Shown here: piece after piece, positions 34,190 through 45,080 of the stretch
Layout: each line of letters opens with the position of its first letter
Numbering within the stretch: the stretch's first letter is position 1
Assembly (NCBI GenBank): GCA_029891345.1
Contig: CM057002.1
Coordinates: 23,608,795 to 23,672,794 of the forward strand
DNA: 64,000 bases
Direction: 5' to 3'
DNA from: Dryococelus australis
Lineage: Eukaryota > Arthropoda > Insecta > Phasmatodea > Phasmatidae
Translations under genes and position numbers: made by a program
The notes under the pieces: model-generated
What the model saw: the letters and a program-made list of their open reading frames with translations, nothing else
What the model was told of the DNA's origin: nothing
The model's database searches: none

Positions 34190-34750
34190 TCTTTTAGAAA
34201 TGCATTGAAGGAATATTGAGCGTCTGAGGAAATACCTTCACGTCCTTGGAGGCATACCTTCATTAGCCTTTTCCTCGCCTGTACTGTTTAAGCTGAGTAC
34301 ATACTCAATCTGTCAGTTAAGAAATCCAGAATCAGCCTATACATGTTCGCTGGACATTTCTTACTTTTAAATTGATGCATCACTTCCGGTCACCATGCAT
34401 TGTCGAATGCTGCTGATATGTCCATTAACACTACCAGAACACACTTCGCTGTAGATTCTCTTATTGTTGTCATAACGTCATACAGAAGGAAGTATGTTCT
34501 CATTCCTTTTCTAAAGCCGTATTGCCTCTCACACAATGTGCCTTCAACTTTTAGAGCCATTATTATTCTTCTGTTTATTGATTTCTCGAAGGCTTTGCCC
34601 AGCGCAGGAATCAATGTCAACGGCCGATATGATTTAGGGTTTTCAGGATGCTTATTATCGCCTTTGTACAATATCCTTAGACATCCTTGTTTCCAAGGGG
34701 TAGTAAACACACCGGTTCTGAGATAGTCATTATATATCTCCAACAGAGTG
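34190..34750 (-). pseudogene. R1-clade LINE reverse transcriptase (N-terminal part)
   Basis: The minus strand encodes the front half of a non-LTR reverse transcriptase. Visible motifs include NPKSYRPLTLIPALGKAFEK, then ERQYGFRKGMRT and VLVVLMDISAAFDNAWW, with the first catalytic Asp in DISAAFD. The frame then reads KCPANMYRLILDFLTDR before an in-frame stop. The YxDD region and the rest of the domain are missing: similarity stops at a SINE fragment near 34175. The motif order is that of the R1/jockey group, and neighbouring domains favour R1. It cannot make an active protein. Confidence 0.9.
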
Positions 34751-35165
34751 TTCTTTATCCTAGAGTAGCATCTCTTAACTATTTATGCATCCTTTCCATG
34801 TTCTCTTCTATTCTTTCTTTTTTTGCCATACCACTGCTGTTAATTCCTCCAGGTCGAATTCTGGTGTATTCTCAGTATCCGGAATTATAGTCATGGACTG
34901 TCTCTTCTCGGTATGCTCCTCCCCCTCTTCATCTTGGTAGTCATCAGGCAGAAGTGTGTGGAGCAGTACATCCATAGATTTTTGCAGATATGTTATTATT
35001 TCACCATTATCTTTAATATGTACGGGGGGGGGGGGGTAGCCATTTCCCCTTTATTAGCAGCCAGCTTATACACCAGGCCAATTGGATAGTCATTTCCGGC
35101 CTGCATGACAAATTCTTCCCATGACTTGATCTTCTTCCGCCGAACCCTATTGAAGTAGGTTTGTT
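34751..35165 (-). pseudogene. R1-clade LINE, endonuclease-RT linker
   Basis: Continuation of the same LINE. The minus frame shows KIKSWEEFVMQAGNDYPIGL followed by VYKLAANK (near 35034-35140). After a poly-G run at 35025-35036 it shows LLHTLLPDDYQDEE (near 34920-34975). Both blocks sit in this order ahead of the RT in R1-type elements. Frames are broken by the homopolymer and stops. Confidence 0.8.
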
Positions 35166-35247
35166 TCTTTTGCCTATATGTGCGAGAGAATTACTGACGC
35201 TCTTTTCCCCGTAGTCTGTGAAGTTTAATTCTCTACCTTCGCAAGTA

Positions 35248-35290
<43 letters not shown>

Positions 35291-36165
35291 GATCCCTGTC
35301 TCACCATGACAAGTTTGGTAACCCATGCACACACTTCTAAAGGTTCTATTCATATGTGTCCTAAATTACCTTGGTGATAGTTGCGTCTCTTGTTTCCACA
35401 TCCTCTTGTTGCAGCTCAGGACATCGTCTTAGCATACCCAACAGAGCCCGATCAAAATTGGCCAATCAGCTGTTCTGTGGATATATATGACTTCCCTCTC
35501 CATATTCGAAGGGCTGTCTCTCCTTCCAGCACCATATATTTAATGGGAAATTAGTCTATGGTCACAAGAACTTTCGTCTAGTACTTTCCATATTCCGACA
35601 TAGTTGTTAGCCTTGCTGTTCATGACAGTTATGTCTATATATGCCCCTCAGTGTCATGTGCCTGCAAGACATTAAGTGAGTAACTCCTCTTCTTCATAGC
35701 AACAATCCATGTCGTTCATCAGTATGAACTGTCTGACAAGCTAACCGGCCTCATCAGTCACAAGGAAGTGCCAGAGTTCTGATTTGGCATTTACATCCGC
35801 ACTCTATATTAATGGCTTATTTCGGAATGTTTCAGCCCTTTATCTCCCATATATCTAGGTGCACTAGCATACCATCCCCAAACTAAAAGTAAGGGTATAT
35901 CAACCAACACTCTATTGTGGTTTTAATTACTTGTACACAAACATGATACATGTTAAAAACACTAGACATCATGACCACATCCATATTCATGTTGGCCCTC
36001 AATACTCCAGCCTGTTGATGCGATGTATCCCATTGGCGAACACTGTGCATTGCAATCCCACAACATGCTCAAATGGCAAAAAAGCTCTTGAAACAGGACT
36101 ATGTCTAAGTTCTGCTCCACAAAAATCCTGTTCAACTCTGCAACAACCACTGCTGACAACTACAT
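35166..36165 (-). pseudogene. R1-clade LINE apurinic-like endonuclease
   Basis: Decayed endonuclease domain of the LINE. The N-terminal part reads VVAELNRIFVEQNLDIVLFQE (near 36090-36155), including the catalytic-type QE. Mid-domain there is VNAKSELWHFLVTDEAG (near 35750-35805), then IDITVMN and SCDHRLI near 35550-35640; the DHRLI block matches the conserved C-terminal endonuclease motif. Several frameshifts and stops interrupt it. A (TC)n microsatellite at 35251-35288 lies at the 3' side. Confidence 0.85.
35251..35288. repeat. (TC)n microsatellite
   Basis: A clean TC dinucleotide run inside the decayed LINE. Confidence 0.97.
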
Positions 36166-36665
36166 ATTGAGCGGTCCACATCTGATAATGTGATAACAGG
36201 CCATAATCTATTCTGGTGAGTTTCACAGACAGGGCTTTTTGGTATGCTGGATATTCCCTAGAGTCCACTCTGTACTCATGTGGCTGTCTTTTCCTGTGAC
36301 AGTTGGCACATATGTCTTTGAAGTCCTTTTCAGACTTCTTGGGACATTTATCATATTCCCACATTCTGAGCAAGTTGAGTCCACTTCTCTACAATTTTTG
36401 TTATATGTCTCCATTGTTGACATTTATAGCATAGAGAAACAGATATATAATCTCGCACCCGGCAGCTCTTGTAGGCCGCATATATTCTCTCTTTTCCAAT
36501 AAGAGCATTCCCCACTTTAGGGTCACATTCCAGTACCATATTGACCCTGTCCGCGTCCCTCTTACCAGTTCGATGGCACCCTATTGCTGGTTGGACATCA
36601 AACGAGTACATTCTTTTTGAACAGCTTTTTCACATGGCATTTTGAATTACTGGTTTCTAGCTAAT
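36166..36665 (-). pseudogene. R1-clade LINE gag-like ORF1, zinc-knuckle end
   Basis: Minus frames give NMVLECDPKVGNALIGKERI, then YKSCRVRDYISVSLCYKCQQ, followed after shifts by STCSECGN and ICANCHRKRQ. These are the serial CCHC zinc knuckles at the C-terminus of R1-type ORF1 proteins, directly upstream of the endonuclease as expected. The first knuckle's spacing is damaged and at least two frameshifts are present. Upstream of about 36665 no further ORF1 sequence was recognised, so the element is 5'-truncated. Confidence 0.85.
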
Positions 36666-37475
36666 TTGAGGTGTTTAGGAGCACTATTTTTCAAGCTACA
36701 ACCATACGTGTCCTGAAATAACCATTACGCTGTAGAACAAACATAAATTCAGAACATTTGCCAAGTAATAAGAAGTAATCAGAGCATGATCATCATTTTC
36801 ATTTTATCAGTAGAGGATTTGCGTTTCACAATTACCAGGTAACGAGTGGGTAGTACATATTTGGCAACTGCATCGGAAAGCATTTATAAAATGCGAATGT
36901 GCCTCAGTAAGAAATATTTAGTTATTTAATTGTAAATATAGTTATGGCAGATAAATGGCAAAATTAACACCTTCATGAAAATTTCTGAATTCAAATCTTC
37001 CCAATATACCATGCGAAAGTTTTGCCTGACAACGCTGCATCTTCTCTGAACATATTGCTGTATTAAAAGCCTGTAGTCACCGCTTACAAAATTCTGAAGA
37101 GACAGAAGAGATGCGTAGCTTGTTTATGCTATCTTCCATCGCTGTAATAACGTGTCCTTGTTTTACTAGGGAGGCTCCTTAATGAATCCCCGTGGTGTCT
37201 ACATTTTGTGCAACCCTCCGCCACATTGTAGGGCTGCATCACGGGTTGCCAACCCCCTCCTCCACCTTTCTCCGCGCTCCTTGATTCCTCCATCTCTACC
37301 CACCATGCCTGGAAACACTGGAAACACCACGTCTCGTCGAGATAAGAGGTTCGGATTAGAGTCTAAACCAGGAACGCGCGGGGGGGGGGGGGGGAGTTGT
37401 TCTTGTGTCTCCGCTTCGCGCAAGTACCGAGTCGACCTCTCTCTTCAGCTTCGCCAGCTCGCCTTCCTTTAATTA
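36666..37475. other. unassigned interval
   Basis: A GC-richer block at 37180-37470 with a poly-G run at 37380-37394 has open frames on both strands. No motif is recognised. Confidence 0.4.
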
Positions 37476-37479
37476 TAGT

Positions 37480-37800
37480 GGTATCATTGAGGCTCCTGTG
37501 TTTGAAATATATGTTTTCCTACGAAACTATTAAACGTGCGTCCAATTTCATGACCTACGAAAAGAATGTAGACCCTACATTTCATACGGCAGCTGTTAAG
37601 TGCTTCCAAGATGCCATACAAATTAGTAACAGAATTTCAGAGTACTCCGAAATGGCTAAAATAATACTTTTTCAAAACTCTGTATTTCTAAATATAAGCG
37701 TCAAATACAGACAAAACTACTCGAGGTCCTATAGGCACACGCAACAAGACCAGAATACTTCACGCCAATTCAGAGCCTTGCACTTAAAGGCTGTTAGTAG
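37480..37800 (+). repeat. E-prime dispersed repeat (partial)
   Basis: Includes GAGTACTCCGAAATGGC and GTCCTATAGGCACACGC. The same short blocks recur near 4925-4940, 31780-31800 and 53945-53970. The 152-codon plus frame here is therefore repeat-derived, not a gene. Confidence 0.5.
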
Positions 37801-37879
37801 TAGGGCCGGGGGGATCCTAACTCAAAGGGGATGCCGCTTTTTTAGATTGACATAGTTAATTTGATATCAAATCGATATC

Positions 37880-37992
37880 AAAAGGTTAATTAGATTGATC
37901 GAAAGGGTTAATAAAATGGAAAGGGTTCATAAAAATGGAACGTGTTCATAAAACACGGGAAGGGTTAAATTTATCGAAAGGGTAGAATTTTT
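37880..37992 (+). repeat. degenerate ~20-bp tandem repeat
   Basis: Five to six imperfect copies of a GAAAGGGTTCATAAAAATG-like unit, with variants GGTTAATAAAATG and GTGTTCATAAAACACG. Confidence 0.75.
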
Positions 37993-38123
37993 TTGTGTTT
38001 GGTGCAAGAGTGTACTAAGGGTCAAATGTATTAGTTTCTTTCATTCTTTTTGTGGGGAGCTCTGGTGCATCCTCACCCTGTGAGCCCTAGCACACGAGTG
38101 AGGTGTGGGGTGTTGAGGACAGG

Positions 38124-38154
<31 letters not shown>

Positions 38155-38879
38155 GTGAGCTTTGTGCAAGAGTGGCATAAGATTTTTTTTTTAAAGGGGA
38201 TATCGCTCGTAGACGATAGATAGGCGACTTTTTATTAATTAAACAGAAAGAGACGTATAGTTAACACACGAGAGAAATAATTTCAGAGTGTTTAAACAAT
38301 TTCTACGTGTGAATAAATAATAAATTACATGAGAGAGAATTATAATTACCTGGTCTCATAATGAAATAAGCGCAATTACGCGAGTCCCCAGAATGAAATT
38401 ATTACATAATAAAAATCAATTAAACGTAATGTGATGACTTAGTCTACCCCGAGATGTATGATAGAAATATAATTTACATGGGAGAAGTATAACGAACACA
38501 CAAACTACGGGAATAACAATTGGTAAACGATCACAATTACGTGAGTGTGCAGAATGGAATTAACAATCTACAACAGAATGTCCCTATAAATTAAACAACA
38601 GTCATCCTAAACACAAGATGCACGTAACACTATTTGACGCCTCTCTCACATACCTTACATGTCCGTCTGCCTGTGAACCAGGCATAATGGAAGCGAATAC
38701 TCGTAAATTGGATATATTCCTGCTGCTTTGAATTCCTGCAATGTTTTCTAACGGAGGATTTCTTATGCCTCCTTCCGATTTACGAGATAAGCTAACCAAA
38801 CCAGTTCAACTTGGGATATTCCTAGGTTTTTGATCATGTATTTGGTTAGTGCATGCATTTTGCTCTGAACTTTCCACTT
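37993..38879. other. unassigned AT-rich interval
   Basis: (GT)n at 38124-38150. 38340-38560 has two similar stretches (ACATGAGAGAGAATTATAAT and ACATGGGAGAAGTATAAC), suggesting an old local duplication. No gene seen. Confidence 0.4.
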
Positions 38880-38983
38880 CTCGGTACTACTGAACGTGGT
38901 AGGGTATTGTCCATTTCTCGGTACTACTGAACGTGGTGGGGTATTGTCCATTTCTCGGTACTACTGAACGTGGTGGGGTATTG
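38880..38983 (+). repeat. 37-bp minisatellite, 2.8 copies
   Basis: Unit CTCGGTACTACTGAACGTGG then TGGGGTATTGTCCATTT. The copies begin at 38880, 38917 and 38954 and are almost identical. Confidence 0.97.
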
Positions 38984-38984
38984 A

Positions 38985-40552
38985 CAATTTCATGTAAGTG
39001 GGGTAAACTTTGACAGTTCTAGAAATGTAGCACTGCCACAATGCATCTCTCCACCGCAGCTGTTTTGTCACTGAAGAAAATGACGTTTCTAAACAAATGT
39101 TTTGAGTCTATTGCACACTTGCATTTTCCTCCTTCCTCGTGTTCCATCTAATGGCAGGCACTGAAAATCCGACGGTAGCTAACTTCCGTCCAGTAATTAA
39201 TGTAGGATATTACAGCTAGGTTGGCATTCCAAACTGTCTTATTTTTGTAACGATGGAGTTAAATTTGTCGGGGTTCTGTTTATTTATTCCAAGGAAAAAG
39301 GAAACAAGAAAAGGGGAAGGGGGGGGGTCTTTAGTTTTACATCTTTCGTGAGATGACATTTTGATGTTCGTATGAGTGTGTGGCATTTAAGGATGCATAT
39401 TGTTTGGATGGAGCAATGGAAAATTTCGCTCGTATAGAAATAACATTTAAATTATTTCACTTCGAAAATTTTAACTTTCAATGAAAAAACAAAACGCGAT
39501 ACATACGTCACTGTTCGTATTCGTACAGATGTAGCAATATATACACGCATACACTTTGACCGAAGTTAACCTTACACTCTTTGAATTTACGACATAGACA
39601 AATATTATTCACTCACTACAAGTTTGAAAAGTGCGCCTTTTTCGGGCCACGTACATATCAATAATTGTGTTAACAATTTACAAATGCATTTTTAAAACAC
39701 GTTAACTTACTTTTTGTAAAATTTGCAACCTCTTGGAACACCTTTTTTTTTTTTTTTATGGCAATCCTTGTCAAGTTTACTTCACTAAAATCACGTTTGT
39801 TCGTCACTAGCATTAAATAATTTATTTGCAGAATCATTCAGAAAAATCAACACTATGCACTTTTCCTGATACAAACAAACTTAAACTTAGATACGTAAAT
39901 TATATTCGTATCACTTCATTGTGGGAGGCTGGAAGGAAAATGGCGGAAGGGAGGCGGTGACACGTGCCGATAATGTTACATTTCACCCAAGAAAACGCAC
40001 AACGATACCTACAACAAACTATGGTTGAAAAAAAGCACATAAAAATAATCAACTACAGATTAAATATCCCGGCAACACCAACAAAATATTCGTATAGTAA
40101 ACACGATGAGAAAAAAGTACGCGCCAACGGCCGTTCACCGGGCTGGAAACTGGATACGTAAACATGGCTAGCCATAGGCTGGAAACTGGAAACATAAACA
40201 TGGCTAGCCATTGGCTGGAAACGTTTACTGTTCGTGCGTGTCGACGTACTCTGTCATAAATACTAAACATGTTTTTTAAAGTAGCCACTAATAGCCAAGA
40301 AAATGTAATATTGCTCTAAAAACATAATTTAAACCATAAACGTTGTAAGTATTATTAAGATTTTAAATTACAACTTTTAGTTCTGAGTACTATTTTCTTC
40401 TAAAGTCATCATAAAAATAGCCAACTTAACATCACGGATCCCGCAGCACTTCATCAGCTGATACAATACTGTACGAACGAGAGCATTTACTGTTTACATA
40501 GAGCGTAGGTTGGTCACATTGTCTGTCAGATTTTACCCCACTTACGTGAAAT
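38985..40552. mobile_element. candidate TIR element J, ~1.57 kb
   Basis: The left terminus ATTTCATGTAAGTGGGGTAA pairs with TTACCCCACTTACGTGAAAT at 40532-40551, and the match continues into GACAG/CTGTC. The interior is AT-rich with no recognisable transposase; it includes the 36-bp repeats at 40141-40223. Superfamily and target duplication unresolved. A chance inverted pair is unlikely given about 30 matched positions. Confidence 0.65.
40141..40223 (+). repeat. 36-bp tandem repeat, 2.3 copies
   Basis: Unit GGCTGGAAACTGGAAACATA then AACATGGCTAGCCATT. Each unit contains the palindrome ATGGCTAGCCAT. Located inside element J. Confidence 0.95.
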
Positions 40553-40660
40553 GGAGATTAGTGGTGACACACTGGATTTACATTCGGGAGGTCCCGGGTT
40601 CGATTACCATTTCTGCTATCCTCTATTCGATTTTCCGTGCGTGATGCAACAGTTCTTTTG
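40553..40660 (+). mobile_element. tRNA-derived SINE, family 2 (truncated)
   Basis: Starts inside the head (TTAGTGGTGACACACTGG) and has box B GGGTTCGATTACC preceded by CATTCGGGAGGTCCC, as in the family-2 copy at 24745. Both ends are truncated. It lies immediately next to the right end of element J. Confidence 0.75.
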
Positions 40661-41586
40661 GTGCGTAAGGACTTAAATTTAATGTTTTTCCTTCGCAGTT
40701 ACTGTATCCATCTCCGATCTATACTCAGTTAATAGTCTGCCACTATGCTTCATCAGAAAGGATAGAGAAATATAAGTAATACACGCATTAATTAGATGTC
40801 TGGCGATTTAAATAAGCAGGTTGTGGCCAAATACGCAGTCATTTTTTTTCAAGTAGACTCTTATTAAAGACTAATAGTTATATGTGAAAATCCTGTTACT
40901 GAAGAGATTGATACGCACTTACGGTTGAAACGACGCTGCTGAAGATTATTGAAGCAGTTCAAATCATGTAAACTAGCAAATATAATAATAATTACGAATT
41001 ATTTTTCTAAAGTTACTAACGTCATTTTTTTTAAAATATGACATACACAATAAACGCTAAAGACAATAAATTTCACGGTGACTGCTGCCTTACAAACGAT
41101 TGTCCTAAATCACACTAGTCGAATGCTGGGATGGTATATTCATACAGGCCATACGTGATTCTTTCCTTGTTCCTATTTCTCTGAGCAACTGGTTACATCT
41201 ATAATGACCTCGATTTCGACGCAAATATTTCCTCCGTGTTTTGCTCGCTCCCCCCCCTTTCTTATCCTTAACATTCCCAGCAACCAAGTTAGTTTTGGAT
41301 TAACAAACCCCGAGATCCCTTATCTATAGAAACGTAACTGACAAAACATACAGCTTCAACTTAATATATTTAATTTCTCTCAACCTTCGACGTAATTCAT
41401 CGCAACGATAATGCCACGTTTGACTAGACTGTCTTGAAGACAACGCTGTATACAACACGATTACTTTAGAATCTTAAATATACGGTTTGGTGATATATTA
41501 ATAAATAGTAATGAATGTCCTGCTTTGTAATTAAAATGTATGCGAACGAAAAAAAAAAACTGATTTAAAATGTGTACGATATCAGC
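40661..41586. other. unassigned AT-rich interval
   Basis: No element ends or coding motifs recognised. Confidence 0.4.
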
Positions 41587-41587
41587 A

Positions 41588-42403
41588 CACTGTAGAAACT
41601 TTTTTTTTTGTGTTGACCAAAAAAATGTTATTGGTGAACCCAAAATTCTTTTGTCAAACTATATATCACAAAATAGTTTGTAGCGCCAACAATAGTATTC
41701 GTCATTGTAGTATTTAGTGGCAACTACGAACTGTATGTGGTCACCAACGATTAAAATCTAAAATAAACATCGGCAGGAGCGGGGCCCGAATCCTGGACTT
41801 CTCATTTACTAGCCCAATGTTGTTACCGTGGCACTACAGTGCTCGACGATAACCTACTGTCTGGAGCATGTAGATCACATAAGTCTAATATGCGGCACTC
41901 GCGACAAAGCCTGCACGCTTCACCTCACGGAAAGTTAATTTTCTGGAATCATTTGGGTGTTAAAATTTCCTCAGCCAACTGGGAAGAAAGGAATGATGTA
42001 AACCACGTTCTTAAGAAAGTCCCTCATGAATTAGTTCGTAACCTGTTGCAGAGAAACGAACACGGACAAATATGGCGTCGTGGCCAGACAGAATACGGCC
42101 GCTTGGAATGCGCCAGCCAGAGCGCACGCGCAGAATATAGCGGAGGTAGCTTTGTAGTCGTAGCGAAATGTTGCTACTGGGGATGATATTAATTCTATTG
42201 CTGCCAACTAAATGTTTTGGTGGCAGCCAATAAATATAGTGTCGATAATAAAATATGTCAGTAAGCACTAAATTGCTTTAGTACTAGTCAATCTACGAGT
42301 TGTGGGGCACCAAAATCAGTTTTTCACCAGCAACAAAATTTCGCCTTGGAAAGCATCAACCAAGTTTTCGTAGCCACAAATATTTTTATTTTTCAGTGCA
42401 GTA
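41588..42403. mobile_element. family G element (diverged)
   Basis: Ends ACACTGTAGAAACTTTTT and TTTTTCAGTGCAG are decayed family-G termini. The interior has AACAAAATTTCGCC and AGTGGCAACTACG style blocks. 41775-41850 on the minus strand is tRNA-like (TAGTGCCACGGTAACAAC, with a decayed box B GGATTCGGGCC). The 115-codon frame within it is not conserved in other copies. Confidence 0.6.
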
Positions 42404-42764
42404 GTTTTACAAGTCATAATTTGCTCTCTAATATACACACCAGAATAAATTTAACTGTTACATTACTTCTTGTTGTAGCGAATTGGCCTCTTCAGGAGTT
42501 CGTGGAACTTAATTCTCCCCACGTAGCATCTCAAGGAGAGGTTAGCGCTCATAAAATTTTGGAACTCTAGCACTCCAGCCGTTTGCTAACAAACTACTTA
42601 GCTCAAGTGGGTTATTATCGTGTGTTGGATGGTAAAATGATTTCCAGAAAAGGCTCGCGTAATTTTGAACTGGTCACCTGCACGAGCATGTCGCGTGTTT
42701 ATTTGGCAGCCGACCAGACTTCACAATCCTCTTTATACTAGAGCCATTGCACTCTAGTCATTGT
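42404..42764. other. unassigned interval
   Basis: Nothing recognised. Confidence 0.4.
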
Positions 42765-42985
42765 TAATTTAAGCTTTTCTGAAGCTCTACTTAATTTATA
42801 TTTAAAAAGTCTAGAAAATTACACCAAGGGGATGACGCACCGTTTGTGTGCTCACGTAATTGAATCATATTTTACGTGAAAGTTATTTCTTACTAGGCAT
42901 TACCAACACGCTTGTTTTATCCCGGGTTTTACCCACTTAAATAATAAATGAAAAGTTATAATTGATATAAAAATTATTAAAACCA
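42765..42985 (+). repeat. F-family dispersed repeat
   Basis: TCTAGAAAATTACACCAAGG, GATGACGCACCG and TACTAGGCATTACCAACACG recur near 44380-45010 (interrupted) and 57720-57830. Ends unresolved. Confidence 0.65.
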
Positions 42986-42989
42986 AATT

Positions 42990-43208
42990 TCTGTTTTTTT
43001 TTTCTTTTTTAATATAGGGAATAAGTGTAAAATACGCGAATTTTTACTTTTCTGATAATTACACAATTTCACGTGACCGACGTATGAGTACAGTGATCGG
43101 GCCCATTGCAATGTCAATTTCACATGTGGCGGAAGAATATACAATGCGCGTGCAAGCAGCTCTGAAGCTGGTGTTTCGAAAGTGCTCAGTTTACAGCCAA
43201 CAAGCCTC
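42990..43208 (-). mobile_element. A2 MITE fragment
   Basis: Only the latter half of a reversed A2 element (ATGTCAATTTCACATGTGGC, GGCGGAAGAATATAC, CGAAAGTGCTCAGTTTACAG). It is placed inside or next to an F repeat. Confidence 0.75.
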
Positions 43209-43870
43209 TATGCGCAGGAACTACTTTCCCAAAGGTCGATTTCCGTAATGCTCAGCTACGAAACCGTAACAAATTGGCGGTGCGGGATGCAGCTTCCTGT
43301 GTTTCCTGGAGGATAGATAACCCGTTTACCACGCGACGTAGCCACGCGACGTAGCCACGCGATCCCCTGGCTAATGCAACCCGCCCCGCGCAGAGGTCGC
43401 ACAGCGGTGGACCGTACAAGGCCGGCGCCAAACTCTTTCCCTTTCTCTCTCCCCGGTAACAAGAAAGGTCAAACAAAAGGGGGCGAGGCCCCTACCCTGC
43501 GCTGTCCCCTGGAGGAATTAAGACGGGAACTTGATTACGAGGAAACTTCCCGGGTGATTTTAAAGGAATTTGTAGTTGGGAGGCTCCGCGGCGGGTCTCA
43601 TCTTCCCCCTCCCCTTCGTCGCACTCCTCCTCTTATTTCGTTCTCCCCTCCCTTCGTCGAACTCCTTCCTCTTTCCACTTCCTTGCTAAGTCAAACCCTT
43701 TCATCACCACCCGTTCTAACTTAGGCCTGCTTCGCAATCAGTTTAGTGTTACCAAATACATTGCAGAGGCCAGTGCCAGCCATCTTCCAGATTTATTTAT
43801 ATTTATTTTTTTAGAAAATCCGGAAATAACATTATTACCACACAAAAGATGGCAGCAGCTCTGTTTAGTA
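43209..43870. other. GC-rich single-copy-looking interval
   Basis: CpG-rich, with a direct repeat CCACGCGACGTAG (43330, 43343) and pyrimidine-rich CTCCTC stretches. Open frames on both strands conflict (116 aa plus, 74 aa minus). It could be a promoter, CpG island or 5' exon, but no splice or start signal is decisive. Confidence 0.4.
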
Positions 43871-43873
43871 GTA

Positions 43874-44260
43874 AAGACTGTTCACGATAAAGTGAGCACT
43901 TTCGAAATCAAGCTTAAAAAAAAGTCACTACATCTGCCTGCATATATTTTAACGGGCACACTGAGTGACATGCGCCCATTAAAGTTGGTAACGACTGAAG
44001 AAAAAGTAGTTCCATATCTTAACGTCTAATATAAAGTGTCAGGTAACCACATAGGCTATAATAACTTAAATGATTCCTTTCGCTTTCTGATTTTTATGCA
44101 TCGAAGTGTAAAAATTGAACAGATTTGTAACATATTTACATTTGTAATAATTTTACACATGCACTTGACCGACGCATGAATAAAGTGATGAGGCCCATGG
44201 AAATGTTAATTTTACATAAGGCGGAAGAATAAAATGCTCATTTTTACTGTGAACAGCCTA
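43874..44260 (-). mobile_element. A-family MITE, type A2, internally deleted
   Basis: Starts AAGACTGTTCACGATAAAGTG after TA and ends TACTGTGAACAGCCTA before TA. Relative to 19316 it lacks about 45 bp before the right terminus. Confidence 0.88.
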
Positions 44261-44296
44261 TATATTTCATTTCCGTAGTCCATTCATGTATATTTC

Positions 44297-45080
44297 CAAC
44301 TTGTTCTGAAGCCTTGCTGAAGTTATGCTTTCAGGCCTTTCCTCCGCTTTGTGCTATCAAAGCTTAACTAAGTCTAGAAAAATTATACCAGAGTGACATC
44401 TGTTATGAACTGACTTACGGTCAATTATTATGTGAAAGGAGCTAAGGGGGTAACTGAATAATGAGTCATGATTAGGTAGAGCACAGCAGTAAATGATGGG
44501 TTTATTGAGCATGATAATAATACATTAACCAATTAGATTATTATTAATCTGGAGAGATTAAATGGAATATTATAATTCTAATTACATGGTTATGATTAAT
44601 TACCAAGTAGCACTACTATTGCAATCTAATTGGAAAGTCCCCACCATATTAACGTTGCCGGAGGCTGTTTCTGGTTGGCGGTTAGCGACGGCCGGACATA
44701 CCCATCTCCGTACTCTTCTCGTTGCGATGTCCCGACGAAACAAGACGGCACGAGCCCCGTGTTACGTTGGCCTATATCGGACACGTTGTTTAATATATTC
44801 GGCCCCGTTTACTTGCCGGTGGAGGGGGTTTCTGCAACTTGACTTTCGCAAGGTGATTATTGCATTCACGCTCGTGCCCTGGTTCAGTGTTTGAAGGCGT
44901 GATCAGGCAGGCTGCCCACCTAAGGCCTGATCACTTCGTAACACAACGCACCGTATTCCTTCGAACTCAGTTCGATAGTATTTGGCTTAAGAACAATGTT
45001 TTACTAGGCAGTACCGACACAGCTAATCTCTGTCTGGTTTTATTGGTATTATATATAAACGAAATATAATTCGTAGATAA
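44297..45080 (+). repeat. F-family repeat split by an LTR-like insert
   Basis: Both flanks of the insert at 44401-44943 match F: upstream AAGTCTAGAAAAATTATACC, downstream AACGCACCG then TACTAGGCAGTACCGACAC. The uninterrupted order is seen at 42765. Confidence 0.65.
44401..44943. mobile_element. LTR-like insertion (possible solo LTR)
   Basis: 543 bp starting TGTTATGAAC and ending TTCGTAACA, so the TGTTA/TAACA ends are inverted as in LTRs. Flanks CATC and CAAC match only 3 of 4, so a target duplication is not proven. No gag-pol text is nearby. The open frames inside have no motif. Confidence 0.45.

Noticed and set aside
37397-37855. 152-codon plus-strand frame
   Set aside because: Most of it lies in an E-prime repeat whose blocks recur in different frames elsewhere in the window.
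38880-38983. CRISPR-like array of 37-bp repeats
   Set aside because: The units are directly tandem with no variable spacers, in a eukaryotic context.
43374-43724. 116-codon Pro/Leu-rich plus frame as a possible exon
   Set aside because: Low-complexity C-rich composition and a competing minus frame; left as an unassigned GC-rich block.
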